Part shown: positions 50,373 through 59,700 of the stretch, piece by piece | Layout: every line of letters begins with the position of its first letter | How positions within the stretch are numbered: the first letter of the stretch is position 1 | Assembly: GCA_965197275.1 (NCBI GenBank) | Contig: CBDAMQ010000031.1 | Coordinates: 310,001 to 374,000 of the forward strand | From: DASCOT01 sp965197275 | GTDB taxonomy: Bacteria > Acidobacteriota > UBA890 > WLXD01 | DNA length: 64,000 bases | Direction of reading: 5' to 3' | The notes under the pieces: generated by a model | Database searches by the model: none | Told to the model about the DNA's origin: nothing | What the model saw: the letters and a program-made list of their open reading frames with translations, nothing else | Position numbers and translations under genes: made by a program

Positions 50373-52571
50373 ATGACCACCGCCTGGTTGTTGTCACTGT
50401 TCGCCGGGGTTGCGATGTTGCTCGGGGCTTTCCAGGCCAGCTCGCGGACTTGCCTTGCGGCGCGCCTGACTGTCCTGCGCAGCGCGCCTGCCCTGGGGCG
50501 CGACCTGGCCCCGGACGAAGACGATCCGAGCAACTCTGTGGTCGCCCTCATCAGTGACGGGCTCGCGACCCGCCGGTTCGGTGCGCCGTCCGCCGCCCTC
50601 GGGCAGGAGATCGTGCTGGACGAGCGCCCGCTGACAATCGTAGGGGTCATGCCGCCAGGGTTCGGGTTCCCGACGGGGACGGACGTGTGGAGGCCGTGGG
50701 ACATGCGGCCGGTGGATGGCGGGCCACGGTCTTCGTACTGGGTACGGGCGATCGCGCGCCTGTCACCGGACGTGACGCTGCAACAGGCGGGTGTCGACTT
50801 GAATCGAATCATGTCGGCTCTCGCTGTCGAGTACCCCGAGTCGAACGACACCATGGAGGGGTATGTCGAGCCGCTGCTACAGAGCTCGGTCGGGTCGGCG
50901 CCGCAGCAGCTGATGATCGTTCAAGGAATCGTGGTGCTGGTGCTGCTGATCGCCGCGGCGAACGTTTCGAACCTGCTGCTGACCAGAGCATCGGTCCGTG
51001 GCGGGGAGATGGCACTACGGGTAGCTCTCGGCGCCTCCCCCGGACGCGTCGTACGCCAACTCATGACCGAGAGCGTCCTGCTGGCGCTGCTCGGCGGCAC
51101 CGCTGGGCTACTGTTGGCGCAAGCGCTGATTGGCCCGCTCGTGCGGCTGGGGTCGTCCGCGATTCCGCGCTCCAGTGAGGTTGCGCTCGATTTCGAGGTG
51201 GTGGTGATGTCCATGGTCGCCTCGACGGTTGTCGGCATCGCCTTCGGGCTCGTGCCGGCGTGGAAGGCAACACGGAACAACATCTCCGATGCGTTGCGAT
51301 GGGGGGCGCGGTCCACTGTCGGTGCCGGTGCGGATCGTGTACGGCGTGTGTTCGCCGTCGCGCAGATTGCGATAGCTGTCGTCGTTCTCGTTGCCGCAAC
51401 GTTGCTACTGCGCAGCTTCTCGAATGTGGTAGCGGTCGACGCCGGCTTCGATGTGTCCGAGCTGTTGACCCTGCGCATCGAGCCGCCGATGTTCTTGTCC
51501 GCCGACCTGGAACTTGAGGCGCTGATGGCGAGGCTCCAGGCCGAGCGCGCCGAGGTGGGCGAGTTCTATCGCGAGCTGACGGTGCGGGTCGAGGCGCTCG
51601 CCGGCGTGCGCAGTGTGGGTGTGGTCAACCGGCGTCCATTCGGCGCAAACAACATGTGGAACGGGCGATTCAGCGTCGAAGGTATCGCGATGTCGCGCGA
51701 CGACCTGCCCCCGACTTCCGCGCGCGTCGTCCTTCCGGGTTACTTCCGCACGCTGGGGGTGACGCTGCGCCGCGGTCGCGCGCTGCGCCCCGACGACGAT
51801 CTGGGCTCAGAGCGGGTTGTTGTGCTCAGCGCCTCGGCTGCCGAGGCCGGGTTCGGCCAGCAGGACCCGATCGGGCGCAAGGTCACGATGGAGGACGCCG
51901 ACGACCCGTCGGCGGCCTGGTTTACGGTGGTCGGAGTGGTCGACGATGTTCCGTCGACGAACCTGGAACAACCGACCAACCCGGTGATCTACACCACCCT
52001 GGCTCAGGCGCGCTTCGGTCACTTCGGGGATTGGGGCATGGACCTGCTGGTGCGTACTGAGGGCAACCCGATGGACGTGGCGGCCCCGATCCGAGAGGTC
52101 GCCCGCGAGCTCGACCCGGAGCTTCCGCTCTTTCAGATTCGGTCCATGGAAGGGGCATTCGACGCCCGACTGGCCTCAAGACGATTCAGCCTCACGCTGC
52201 TGACGCTTTTCGGTGTGCTGGCGCTGGTACTCACGGGCGTGGGTGTTTACGGCGTCATGGCCTACACGGTGAGCCAACGGGTGCGCGAGATCGGTGTTCG
52301 CATGGCGCTCGGTGCGCGGCGCGACACCATCCTGCGCATGGTGCTGGCGGACGGATCTCGCCTCGCCGCGTTCGGTTTGGCGGTGGGTGCTCTGGGCGCC
52401 CTCGCCATGACCGGGGCGATGGAGAGCATGCTGTTCGGCGTCGCGGCGCGCGATGCGCGCACGCTCGCCGAGGTGGCCGCCGTGCTGGCCGCCGTGGCAG
52501 TGCTCGCCTGCGTCGTGCCGGCGTGGCGCTCGGCGTGGCTCGACCCCTCGCGCGCGCTACGCGAGAGCTGA
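50373..52571 (+). CDS. ADOP-type permease with shortened, remodelled N-terminus
   Basis: This 732-residue protein has a single hydrophobic helix (MTTAWLLSLFAGVAMLLGAF) followed directly by RSAPALGRDLAPDEDDPS. In the 816-residue ADOP protein of this window the equivalent LGVEPVVGRIFTAEED lies near residue 122, so about 90 residues of the first periplasmic domain, and the usual LGIGAN-type helix, are missing. From there on the protein is normal: FtsX block (LIAAANVSNLLLTRASVRGGE, RVALGASPGRVVRQLM), a second MacB domain and the C-terminal VSQRVREIGVRMALGARRD block. It may be functional with a replaced first helix, or a decaying copy. No ATPase nearby. Confidence 0.78.
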   Translation: MTTAWLLSLFAGVAMLLGAFQASSRTCLAARLTVLRSAPALGRDLAPDEDDPSNSVVALISDGLATRRFGAPSAALGQEIVLDERPLTIVGVMPPGFGFPTGTDVWRPWDMRPVDGGPRSSYWVRAIARLSPDVTLQQAGVDLNRIMSALAVEYPESNDTMEGYVEPLLQSSVGSAPQQLMIVQGIVVLVLLIAAANVSNLLLTRASVRGGEMALRVALGASPGRVVRQLMTESVLLALLGGTAGLLLAQALIGPLVRLGSSAIPRSSEVALDFEVVVMSMVASTVVGIAFGLVPAWKATRNNISDALRWGARSTVGAGADRVRRVFAVAQIAIAVVVLVAATLLLRSFSNVVAVDAGFDVSELLTLRIEPPMFLSADLELEALMARLQAERAEVGEFYRELTVRVEALAGVRSVGVVNRRPFGANNMWNGRFSVEGIAMSRDDLPPTSARVVLPGYFRTLGVTLRRGRALRPDDDLGSERVVVLSASAAEAGFGQQDPIGRKVTMEDADDPSAAWFTVVGVVDDVPSTNLEQPTNPVIYTTLAQARFGHFGDWGMDLLVRTEGNPMDVAAPIREVARELDPELPLFQIRSMEGAFDARLASRRFSLTLLTLFGVLALVLTGVGVYGVMAYTVSQRVREIGVRMALGARRDTILRMVLADGSRLAAFGLAVGALGALAMTGAMESMLFGVAARDARTLAEVAAVLAAVAVLACVVPAWRSAWLDPSRALRES

Positions 52572-52604
52572 CCGGCAGCGCGTGCCGGCGCACTCAGCTC
52601 GCGC

Positions 52605-55220
52605 CTATCTCCCCGGGCCGAGCAGCACCGCGTTGATGAACAGCAACTGTGTGGCCTCTGCGTAGGCGCGGTAGTTGGGGTCTTCGGCGAAGGCGATGAT
52701 CTGCCCGCGTCCGACCGGTTGATGGATGAGGAACGCCTTGCTGGCGAGCTGCGGACGGGCCTCCTCCCACACCATGCCGCTGAGCACGAGATCGTCGATC
52801 TCGGCGTAGCGACCAACGTTCGTTCCCTCGTCCAGCTTCACGGGGCGGAACACCCGCGTACCCTCGACGACAACGCCAATCTCTCCTTCGGTGCCGGCTG
52901 TGAGCCAGTGGTCGGTGTCGAGGATCACCTTCAGAATCGCTCCCGGGACGGACTCGGGCGACTCGTCTTCCGGCACGATCTGGTCGAGATAGTCGATCGG
53001 CTGGTCGGGGGTACCGTCGTCGGATGGATCGTTGCCCTCGGCGCGGCCGCCGCGGCGCTCGGCGACCGAAGCCAGCAGCTCGGCGCTCGACGCCCAGCGG
53101 CTGGCTTCCGCCAGCGTGACGATGGTTCCTCCTTGACGCATCCAGCGGCGAAGCGCGTCAAGCAACCCCGAGCCCACCGAGCTTCCGTAGTTGCCGCTGG
53201 GAAAGACGACGACATCGAAGTCGTCGACCAGGACGCGTCCGAGGCTCGAGGCTCGCACTGCCGTTGTGCGTACCCCGTAGCGGCGCTCCAGGACGTAGCG
53301 TGCCCAACCGGCCGAGAGCGTGCTGGCAGGACGATCGTAAACCAGCAGCACACGCGGATGCCGTAGCGCCGAGACCCGACGGCTGCCAAGGGACATGCCC
53401 TGGCGCACATAGGAATCGTCGATCGCAACGACCTCTGCGTGGTTATCAGCCGCGATCCGCCCCAAGCGTTGTCTGAGGTCCGGTCCGTTCTCGGTCGTCC
53501 GGACGATGGCCGTTCCGACCGGGTAGTCGCGGTCACCGAGTGTGAACGTGCCGCCGGCCGAGCGTATGCGGATGCCTTCGCGCAGCGCCTCGGCCACCGT
53601 TGACGCGGCGTTCGTACCCCAGGGGATCAGGTACCCGACCTGGGCCGGCGGTAGCGTCGCATCGGTTGCCGTTGCGACTGGCTCCCGGGGGACCACCGCC
53701 CCAGCCGCGTCGGTCGTCTCATCCGCCTCCAGCACCTCCACATCCCACAGCAACGACTGGCTCCATGCCGTCAGGTCGTAGATCTCGTCGCGTTGTCGCC
53801 GGGCACGACGCTGCAGCTGCCGGGTGATGAAGTCCTCGTCCATCGGCACGTGAGCAACCAGCAGATTGTGTGCGAAGCGATGCGTCGGGAGCGCCATAGG
53901 CACGATGTAGGTACCGGTCGCCGGTAGCGTCCGGTCGCCCACCGTGACTTCCCTGGCCGCCTCGTGCACCTCAATTCCATTGCTTGCCAGCATCTGCGCG
54001 AGGCGGGCCGCCATGCCGGGGTCATGCGCCGAGTGCAGCACCAATTCCGCCGGACCCTGCCGGCCGAGCTCGATTCCCTCGCGACGGAACTCCAGATAGT
54101 CGCGCAGGATCTGCTCGCGATTCGTCGCTGCAGTCGCGGCGCTGGCGATCGCAGCGGTGAAGTGGTGCAAGACCCCGTCGCCGTAGGTGAGCAGGTCGCC
54201 GTCAGACCGTTTCAGGACAAGCGAGCGCGCCGACGCCTGCTCATACGTCATCCCGAGCGCGCCATGGTTCATCGGCCACATGTCGACGTAGCCGGGATAG
54301 AACAGGTCGTACACGTTGCGGTTGAAGTAGGCGAAGCCGCGTCGATCGAAGGCGGTCGCGTTGCCGCGGCCGAAGACGTCCATCAGGGCTATCTGACGCT
54401 CGCCGTACCACGGGTTGGACGGCGGTGCGGTGGGCGGGAAGAAATAGGTCGCATCGCCGCCCATCTCGTGCAGGTCGACGACGATCTGGGGCCAGAACTC
54501 GAGGAACATGCCCACCTTGCCGCGGGTCTCGGGCTGGCTCTGGATGAACAGGTCGCGGTTGAGGTCGAACAGGTAGTGGTTACCGCGGCCGCCGGGCCAG
54601 GGCTCGTCGTGCTCGGCAGAGTACGGCGTCGGATCCGGCCAGCGTGCCCCTCCCATCTCGTTCTGATGGACGAAGCGCGCCCGCCCGTCCGGGTTCTCGG
54701 CCGGATCGATCAGCACCAGCGACTCCGACAGGATCAGGTCGACGGTGGCATCGCCCTGCGCCGCCAGCAGGTGGTAGGCCTCGGCCATGGCGGCGCCGTT
54801 GGAGCTGATCTCGTTGCCATGTACGCCGTGCATCAGCGCGGTCACTACCGGCAGCCGGGCGATGAGCTCGGTAGCCTCGGCCTCTGACAGATCACCCGGG
54901 TAGGCGAATCGCCGCAGGTCGGCCTTGATCTCATCGAGGCGCGCGATGCGTTCGGGGGAGCCGATTACCATGACGACCAGCGGCCGACCTTCCCAGCTTT
55001 CGGCGTACTGGATCAGCCGCGTGCGCTCCGGCGCCACCGCGGCGAGCGTCTCCATGTAAAGCAAGATGTCGTCGGGAGACGTGATCTCCTCTCGGAACTC
55101 ATGCCCGACGACGTTTTCGAGCGCCGGGATGCCGGGATCGTAGCGCGTGCCCGGGGCAAGCTCTTCCTGGGCCGGGGTGATGATCTGGAGGGCGGCGAGG
55201 AGGGCGAGCGCTCTGGACAT
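52605..55220 (-). CDS. M14-family zinc carboxypeptidase-like protein, secreted
   Basis: This 871-residue protein begins MSRALALLAALQIITPAQEE, a short signal peptide. M14 zinc ligands are H134 and E137 (HGVHGNE, the HxxE motif) and H251 in VDLHEMGGD. The PAENPDGR segment near residue 173 is the conserved substrate-binding region of M14 proteins. The C-terminal half (about 480-871) contains Rossmann-like segments (VLLVYDRPASTLSAGW, DFDVVVFPSGNYGS), probably a glutamine-amidotransferase-like domain seen in large secreted M14 members. It likely trims peptides in the periplasm or outside the cell. Confidence 0.88.
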   Translation of the reverse strand: MSRALALLAALQIITPAQEELAPGTRYDPGIPALENVVGHEFREEITSPDDILLYMETLAAVAPERTRLIQYAESWEGRPLVVMVIGSPERIARLDEIKADLRRFAYPGDLSEAEATELIARLPVVTALMHGVHGNEISSNGAAMAEAYHLLAAQGDATVDLILSESLVLIDPAENPDGRARFVHQNEMGGARWPDPTPYSAEHDEPWPGGRGNHYLFDLNRDLFIQSQPETRGKVGMFLEFWPQIVVDLHEMGGDATYFFPPTAPPSNPWYGERQIALMDVFGRGNATAFDRRGFAYFNRNVYDLFYPGYVDMWPMNHGALGMTYEQASARSLVLKRSDGDLLTYGDGVLHHFTAAIASAATAATNREQILRDYLEFRREGIELGRQGPAELVLHSAHDPGMAARLAQMLASNGIEVHEAAREVTVGDRTLPATGTYIVPMALPTHRFAHNLLVAHVPMDEDFITRQLQRRARRQRDEIYDLTAWSQSLLWDVEVLEADETTDAAGAVVPREPVATATDATLPPAQVGYLIPWGTNAASTVAEALREGIRIRSAGGTFTLGDRDYPVGTAIVRTTENGPDLRQRLGRIAADNHAEVVAIDDSYVRQGMSLGSRRVSALRHPRVLLVYDRPASTLSAGWARYVLERRYGVRTTAVRASSLGRVLVDDFDVVVFPSGNYGSSVGSGLLDALRRWMRQGGTIVTLAEASRWASSAELLASVAERRGGRAEGNDPSDDGTPDQPIDYLDQIVPEDESPESVPGAILKVILDTDHWLTAGTEGEIGVVVEGTRVFRPVKLDEGTNVGRYAEIDDLVLSGMVWEEARPQLASKAFLIHQPVGRGQIIAFAEDPNYRAYAEATQLLFINAVLLGPGR

Positions 55221-55346
55221 GGTGATTTCACTCGGTTGACGTGGAAAGTTCGGCGGTGCGCCCGACAGCTGCTTCGTCGGCGGGCGCCCGCCCCAACGTA
55301 GCGCACCACAGGGCGCGCCGCAGCGACCGGAGCGGGTTCGGCAGGC

Positions 55347-55892
55347 TCAGGGCGCCTCTACGGTGGAGACGATGCTCGGAGCGGGTTCCTCCAGGCGCCC
55401 CGAGAGGTCACGTAGGTACGCTTCCATGGTGGCCGTGTAGCCGATCAGATAGCGACCGACGACGCGGAACAGCGCACTGTACACCTCGCCATCCTCGGTA
55501 ATCCGTAGCCGCGTTCCGGAGCCCTCGGGCTGCAGCTCGTAGGTCCAGGCGCCGCCGAACGGGGGCCCCTCATCCACGATCCGCATGACCAGACGGGTAG
55601 GGGGCTCGAAGGTTTCGATCTCGAAGGTCATCGCGCCGTTGGCGCCATGCTCGCGCAGACGCGGCATTCCGTCCTCGGCGGGCAACAACTCGACGCGCTG
55701 AAGATCGCGGCGCCATTGTGGCGCGTCACGAAAGCTCGTCATCGTTGACCAGACCGTGTCGATTGGAGCCGCGAAAACAGCCTCGCTGGTGGCGGTGTGC
55801 TCCACCGGCATCGCCATTCCTACCGCCAACAGCAGACCGATGAGGGCAATGATCGCGACCAGGCCCATGCCTGCGAGCTGGATCCACTTCAT
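55347..55892 (-). CDS. SRPBCC-superfamily (START-like) protein, membrane anchored
   Basis: This 181-residue protein starts at MKWIQLAGMGLV, with GGGAGA upstream in the end of the MarR gene. A transmembrane helix covers about 5-25 (LVAIIALIGLLLAVGMA). The SRPBCC ligand-binding fold follows: AVFAAPIDTVWSTMTSFRDAPQWRRDLQRVE-like segment from residue 38, then FEIETFEPPTRLVMRIVD, GGAWTYELQPEGSGTRLRI and a C-terminal amphipathic helix. The family binds hydrophobic ligands; the ligand here is not known. It starts 5 bp after the MarR stop, so both are co-transcribed. Confidence 0.82.
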   Translation of the reverse strand: MKWIQLAGMGLVAIIALIGLLLAVGMAMPVEHTATSEAVFAAPIDTVWSTMTSFRDAPQWRRDLQRVELLPAEDGMPRLREHGANGAMTFEIETFEPPTRLVMRIVDEGPPFGGAWTYELQPEGSGTRLRITEDGEVYSALFRVVGRYLIGYTATMEAYLRDLSGRLEEPAPSIVSTVEAP

Positions 55893-55897
55893 GTGAC

Positions 55898-56404
55898 TTA
55901 TCTCCCGGGGTTTCTTGAACACTCGGCCTGCGACATGCGAGCGCGATACGTTGCATCTGGCCCGCGGCGGACCATCGAGCGGTTCGCCGCTTCGGCCAGC
56001 AGCCTCAGACCGCGCAGGGCTGTGGCGCGATCTCGGGCCGACAGCTCGCTGAGCATCTCGGCGACGCGTTCGGCGTCGAGCACACTCGATGCCGATTTCA
56101 TCCGCGCTCCGGCCGGGGTCAGCCGAAGATGGACCCGCCGACCGTCGTGCACGTCGCGCCGGCGCTCGACATAGCCCTGGACGGCGAGTCGGTCCAGCGC
56201 CAGCGACATCGTCGAGGCGGTCACGCCCATGTGGTCAGCCAACTCGCTGACGCCGGTGGGCTCAACGGTGTCCAAGTGATCGAGGATGCTGGCCTGGTGA
56301 GCGCTGAGCTCGGCTCCCGTACTTTGATCGCGAACGTGACGCGTATGGCACGCGAAGTAGATCTTCGGGTACGCCTCCATCAGGGCCCTGACCTTGTTGT
56401 CCAT
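55898..56404 (-). CDS. MarR-family transcriptional regulator
   Basis: This 168-residue protein has the winged helix typical of MarR: LSAHQASILDHLDTVEPTGV, SELADHMGVTASTMSLALDRL, and the wing YVERRRDVHDGRRVHLRLTPAG (D-x-R-D/G-x-R-x-x-x-x-x-L-T-x-G). N- and C-terminal helices form the dimer interface. The SRPBCC gene is its immediate downstream partner. Upstream lies an unusually AT-rich stretch holding TTTTGTCAAACCAAAA, a 5-bp inverted repeat that may be its operator. Confidence 0.88.
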   Translation of the reverse strand: MDNKVRALMEAYPKIYFACHTRHVRDQSTGAELSAHQASILDHLDTVEPTGVSELADHMGVTASTMSLALDRLAVQGYVERRRDVHDGRRVHLRLTPAGARMKSASSVLDAERVAEMLSELSARDRATALRGLRLLAEAANRSMVRRGPDATYRARMSQAECSRNPGR

Positions 56405-56487
56405 ACAGGTTGTGTCCGAGCTCGAGCCGCAATCTCGTGCCAGTCAGGCTTCGTAGCCTGCTGTGCGCAATGAGTTCGCAGGTGGAG

Positions 56488-56514
56488 GCTATAGATGATA
56501 ATTTGTTTTGTCAA
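56488..56514 (-). promoter_or_regulatory. Possible promoter/operator of the MarR-SRPBCC operon
   Basis: On the minus strand, TTGACA (56514-56509) is followed by TATAGC (56493-56488) with a 15-bp spacer, shorter than ideal. TTTTG and CAAAA half-sites (56506-56521) overlap the -35 box. The start codon is 84 bp further on. The region is conspicuously AT-rich in a GC-rich genome. Confidence 0.4.
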
Positions 56515-56588
56515 ACCAAAATATAATAAGCACCGATCACGCGACGTTTGACCCCATGAACCAGCGCCGGGGACGGTGACGCTACGGA

Positions 56589-59267
56589 TCAGCCCTCTTC
56601 ACGTAGCGTTGTCGCCGGATCGATGGACGCTGCGCGGCGCGCCGGCAACCAGGCTGCGAGCATCGCGGATGCGGCCAGCGAGACGACCACGGTGAGCATC
56701 GTGAGCGCATCGGTCGGCGCCACCCCGACGAGAAAGTCACGTAGCAGCGGGCCCAGTAGGGCCGACACCAGCAGTCCCGCGGCGCTGCCGGCGAGGACGA
56801 TGCCGAGGCTGAACTTCATCATCAACGATCTGACGTCGGCTGGCCGCCCACCCAGCGCCATACGGATACCGAGCTCGCGCCGTCGCTGCCCCAGGGTGTA
56901 GGAGACGATGCCGTAGACGCCCGCCACCGCCAGTACGAACCCGAGCGCTCCGAGCGCGCCGGCCACCCGGCTGGCGAGCCGTTGCGGCAACAGGAAGAAC
57001 TCGATCACCCGCGCCAATGGCTGTAGCGTCGGAACGCTCAAGGTGGCGTCGGCGCGCTCCACGTGTTCCGCAACCAGACGCTGCAGCGCCGCCGGCTCGC
57101 CGTCACTGCGGATCACCAGGCTCATCCGGCCACTCGGCCGCTGCGCGAATGGCAGATACAGCAGCGCGTCGATGCCGTCATTCTGGATTACGTGGCGGGT
57201 GTCGCTGACGACGCCGATAATCTCGATCTCTTCGCCGGCAATTGCGAGACGCTGGCCGACCGCGCCACCCGGCCAGAACTGCGATGCCATGCGCGCGTTC
57301 ACTACGGCGACAGGCGCACCATTGGCGTCATCGATGGGGCGGAGCGCGGTGCCCTGTTTGACCGCGATGCCGACGGCGTCGAAGTAGCTCGGGCTCACGA
57401 TGTGCGCGTCCACGAAGAAGGCGTCCTGCCCCTGCGGGGGCTCGCGCCCGGGAATGTTCATTGCCACAGGGCTGCGTGCCACGCCGAGGGGGGTGTTGGC
57501 GGTAAGCCCCGCGCTGGCGACATCGGGTTCAGCGGCGAGGCTGGTGGCCAGGTCGCGGAAGAACACACGCGCTTCCTCCTCGCTGTAGCTCTCCGGCGGC
57601 AGCCCCACCGTTGCCATGCTCAGTCCGACGGTGGGGAACCCGGGATCGAGCTCCTGGCCACGCTGGAAGGCGCGCAGGAACAGCCCGGCGGTGATGAGCA
57701 GGACTACCGATACCGCCACCTGGCCTACCACGAATATCTGTCGGAGCCTGGCAGTGTTCGAGGCGCCGCTGCGCGAGCTCCGCATCGCCGTACCTTGCTC
57801 ACCACGGATCGCCTTGATTGCCGGGCTCAGGCCGGTGGCGAGCGCTGTGATCAGGGCCACTGCCGCGGTGATGCCGAGCACGCGGCCGTCGAGCGCCATG
57901 CTGAAGCCGAGAGGTATGGGCAGTGATTCAATGAAGGCCCCCAGAAGGCCGCTGACCTGCAACGCCACCAGCACCGCCGCACCGGCGCCGAGCGCGAACA
58001 GCAAAAGGGTCTCGGTGAGGATCTGCCGTACGACGCGTGTCGGTGTAGCGCCCAGCGCCATGCGGGTGGCGATCTCGGCGCGCCGACTGTGTCCACGGGC
58101 CAGCAACAGATTGCCGACATTCAGGCACGCCGCCAGCAGCACCAGTGCCGACAGCGTCAGCAAGATCCCGAGGAAACCGATCACCGGGGCGACCAGACTC
58201 TGGTCGAGGCCACTAGACGGAGATAGCGTAACGCGGCGGCTCCGGTTCATGTCAGGATGCTCGCTCTCCAGCTGCGCCGCAATGGCGTTGAGCTCATCGC
58301 TGGCCGCCGTGATCGTCTCCCCGTCGCCGAGTCGTCCGAACATCTCGAGGGCCTGCTCACCACGCGAGCGCAGCTCGGTGCCCGGTCGCAGTCGATCCAT
58401 CACTGCCAGCGGTAGCCACACTTCCGACGGGAAACCGATGAACCGCCCGGTGAACCCCGCCGGCAGGATCCCCACGACGGTGAAATCGATACCGTCGAGC
58501 TCGATGTCGCTGCCGATCAGGTCGTCGGCGCCGGCGAACCGCCGCTGCCAGAATCCGTGGCTGACGACGGCGACGTTGCCGCCGCCATCGATCTCGGCCT
58601 CACGGGAGGTGAACGTGCGGCCGCGGGCCGGAGTCACACCCAGCACCTCGAAGTAGTCGGCCGAGTTCAACTGGCCCCGGATCCGCTCACCCGTTACCCG
58701 ATCGCCCAGGCGCAGCCCGACGCCGCTGTGTGCCACCAGCCCTTCCAGCGAACCCTGTCGAGAGCGGTAATCGTCGTACTCCGGAAACGAGAAGCCGAGG
58801 AAGCTGTTAGCCCCGGGCTGATCCAGATGCACATCGATCAATCGCCCGGGCTCGCGAACCGGCAGTGGGCGCAGCAGGATCTCGTTCACCAGCGTGAACA
58901 CGGCGGTATTGGCGCCCATGCCGAGGCCGATGGCCGCCGTGCACAGCAGCGTCAGAGTCGGAGCGCGCATCAGCCCGCGGGCGCCGTAGCGTATGTCTTG
59001 TAGCCATCCATCCATTGCAGGATCCTCTTGACCGTGTCGATGCGACCGGCGAGTAGGGATTATGCGTCGTACGGTGTATGCCCAGGCCGGCAGCAAACCG
59101 ACCAGCACGTCGAAGATGGCGTGCAGCCAGAACCGCCAGGCGGGGGCGGCCGCGCCCGAGTCGTCCCACGCCGAGGCAAGCGCCTCGTCGATGGCGGCGC
59201 GGTGCCGAGCACGGAAGCCCGGCGGCAGGAGGTGCAGCAGGGCGCGATACGTCCAGGGTTTGCTCAT
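56589..59267 (-). CDS. ADOP-type permease with N-terminal ADOP module, PadR-coupled
   Basis: This 892-residue protein begins MSKPWTYRALLHLLPPGFRA, the cytoplasmic ADOP module (about residues 1-75), followed by a second typical start at MDGWLQDIRYGARGLMRAPT (residue 85). LGMGANTAVFTLVNEILLRP is the first permease helix. FtsX blocks are LLAACLNVGNLLLARGHSRRAE and the C-terminal LGQRRRELGIRMALGGRPAD. Its ATG overlaps the stop of the PadR gene by 4 bp, the classic PadR-ADOP pairing. No ATPase is encoded nearby. Export of an unknown substrate is expected from the family. Confidence 0.9.
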   Translation of the reverse strand: MSKPWTYRALLHLLPPGFRARHRAAIDEALASAWDDSGAAAPAWRFWLHAIFDVLVGLLPAWAYTVRRIIPTRRSHRHGQEDPAMDGWLQDIRYGARGLMRAPTLTLLCTAAIGLGMGANTAVFTLVNEILLRPLPVREPGRLIDVHLDQPGANSFLGFSFPEYDDYRSRQGSLEGLVAHSGVGLRLGDRVTGERIRGQLNSADYFEVLGVTPARGRTFTSREAEIDGGGNVAVVSHGFWQRRFAGADDLIGSDIELDGIDFTVVGILPAGFTGRFIGFPSEVWLPLAVMDRLRPGTELRSRGEQALEMFGRLGDGETITAASDELNAIAAQLESEHPDMNRSRRVTLSPSSGLDQSLVAPVIGFLGILLTLSALVLLAACLNVGNLLLARGHSRRAEIATRMALGATPTRVVRQILTETLLLFALGAGAAVLVALQVSGLLGAFIESLPIPLGFSMALDGRVLGITAAVALITALATGLSPAIKAIRGEQGTAMRSSRSGASNTARLRQIFVVGQVAVSVVLLITAGLFLRAFQRGQELDPGFPTVGLSMATVGLPPESYSEEEARVFFRDLATSLAAEPDVASAGLTANTPLGVARSPVAMNIPGREPPQGQDAFFVDAHIVSPSYFDAVGIAVKQGTALRPIDDANGAPVAVVNARMASQFWPGGAVGQRLAIAGEEIEIIGVVSDTRHVIQNDGIDALLYLPFAQRPSGRMSLVIRSDGEPAALQRLVAEHVERADATLSVPTLQPLARVIEFFLLPQRLASRVAGALGALGFVLAVAGVYGIVSYTLGQRRRELGIRMALGGRPADVRSLMMKFSLGIVLAGSAAGLLVSALLGPLLRDFLVGVAPTDALTMLTVVVSLAASAMLAAWLPARRAASIDPATTLREEG

Positions 59268-59593
59268 GCGCCCCGGTGCCCGAGATTGCGACGCGCCACC
59301 GCAGCGAGCTGGCCGAGCCGATCCGCCTCGGCAGCCAGCCGGTCGGCGCCGGTATCAGTGAGACGATAGAAGCGTCGCCGCCGACTCTCGCCCTGCGGAT
59401 GGCCGCTGCCGCTGAGCTCTTCGACCAGCTCGGCATGGCGCAGCTCGTCGAGCGTCCGATACAGCGTCACCGGCCACAGCCGTACGGTGCCGTCGGTGAG
59501 TTCCAGTACCCGCCGCACGATACCGCTCCCGTGTCGATCGTCATCGGACAGCGCCAGCAGAATCTGGAAGCCGTGCGTGGTCAGGGTCGTCAC
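59264..59593 (-). CDS. PadR-family transcriptional regulator
   Basis: This 109-residue protein is a minimal PadR winged helix: FQILLALSDDDRHGSGIVRRVLE, then VTLYRTLDELRHAELVEEL and RRRRFYRLTDTGADRLAAEA. It carries both the H-G-x-x-I motif and the R-x-F/Y-Y-x-L-T-x-x-G motif. The stop overlaps the start of the ADOP permease gene, so they form a regulator-target pair. A nested palindromic operator candidate lies 24 bp upstream of its start. Confidence 0.92.
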   Translation of the reverse strand: MTTLTTHGFQILLALSDDDRHGSGIVRRVLELTDGTVRLWPVTLYRTLDELRHAELVEELSGSGHPQGESRRRRFYRLTDTGADRLAAEADRLGQLAAVARRNLGHRGA

Positions 59594-59617
59594 TGCGCCC
59601 TCCTTCCGGCGGTTAGT

Positions 59618-59650
59618 TGCTACACAGTTGTATCATACATACATGTAGCA
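59618..59650. promoter_or_regulatory. Nested palindromic operator candidate of the PadR-ADOP operon
   Basis: TGCTACA (59618-59624) and TGTAGCA (59644-59650) are perfect inverted arms. The perfect palindrome TGTATCATACA (59629-59639) lies between them and both structures share the same centre, 59634. The ATAC/GTAT pattern fits known PadR-type sites. It lies 24 bp from the PadR start and 50 bp from the divergent thioesterase start, so it may control both. Confidence 0.65.
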
Positions 59651-59700
59651 TATGGCGAGATCTGCCACCCCCGGTGCCGCCCCGTGGCACGATTGCAGCC

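Noticed and set aside
58208..58216. GGCCACTAG, matching part of the 17-bp dispersed repeat
   Set aside because: It lies within the coding sequence of the ADOP permease and only 9 bp match, so chance is sufficient.
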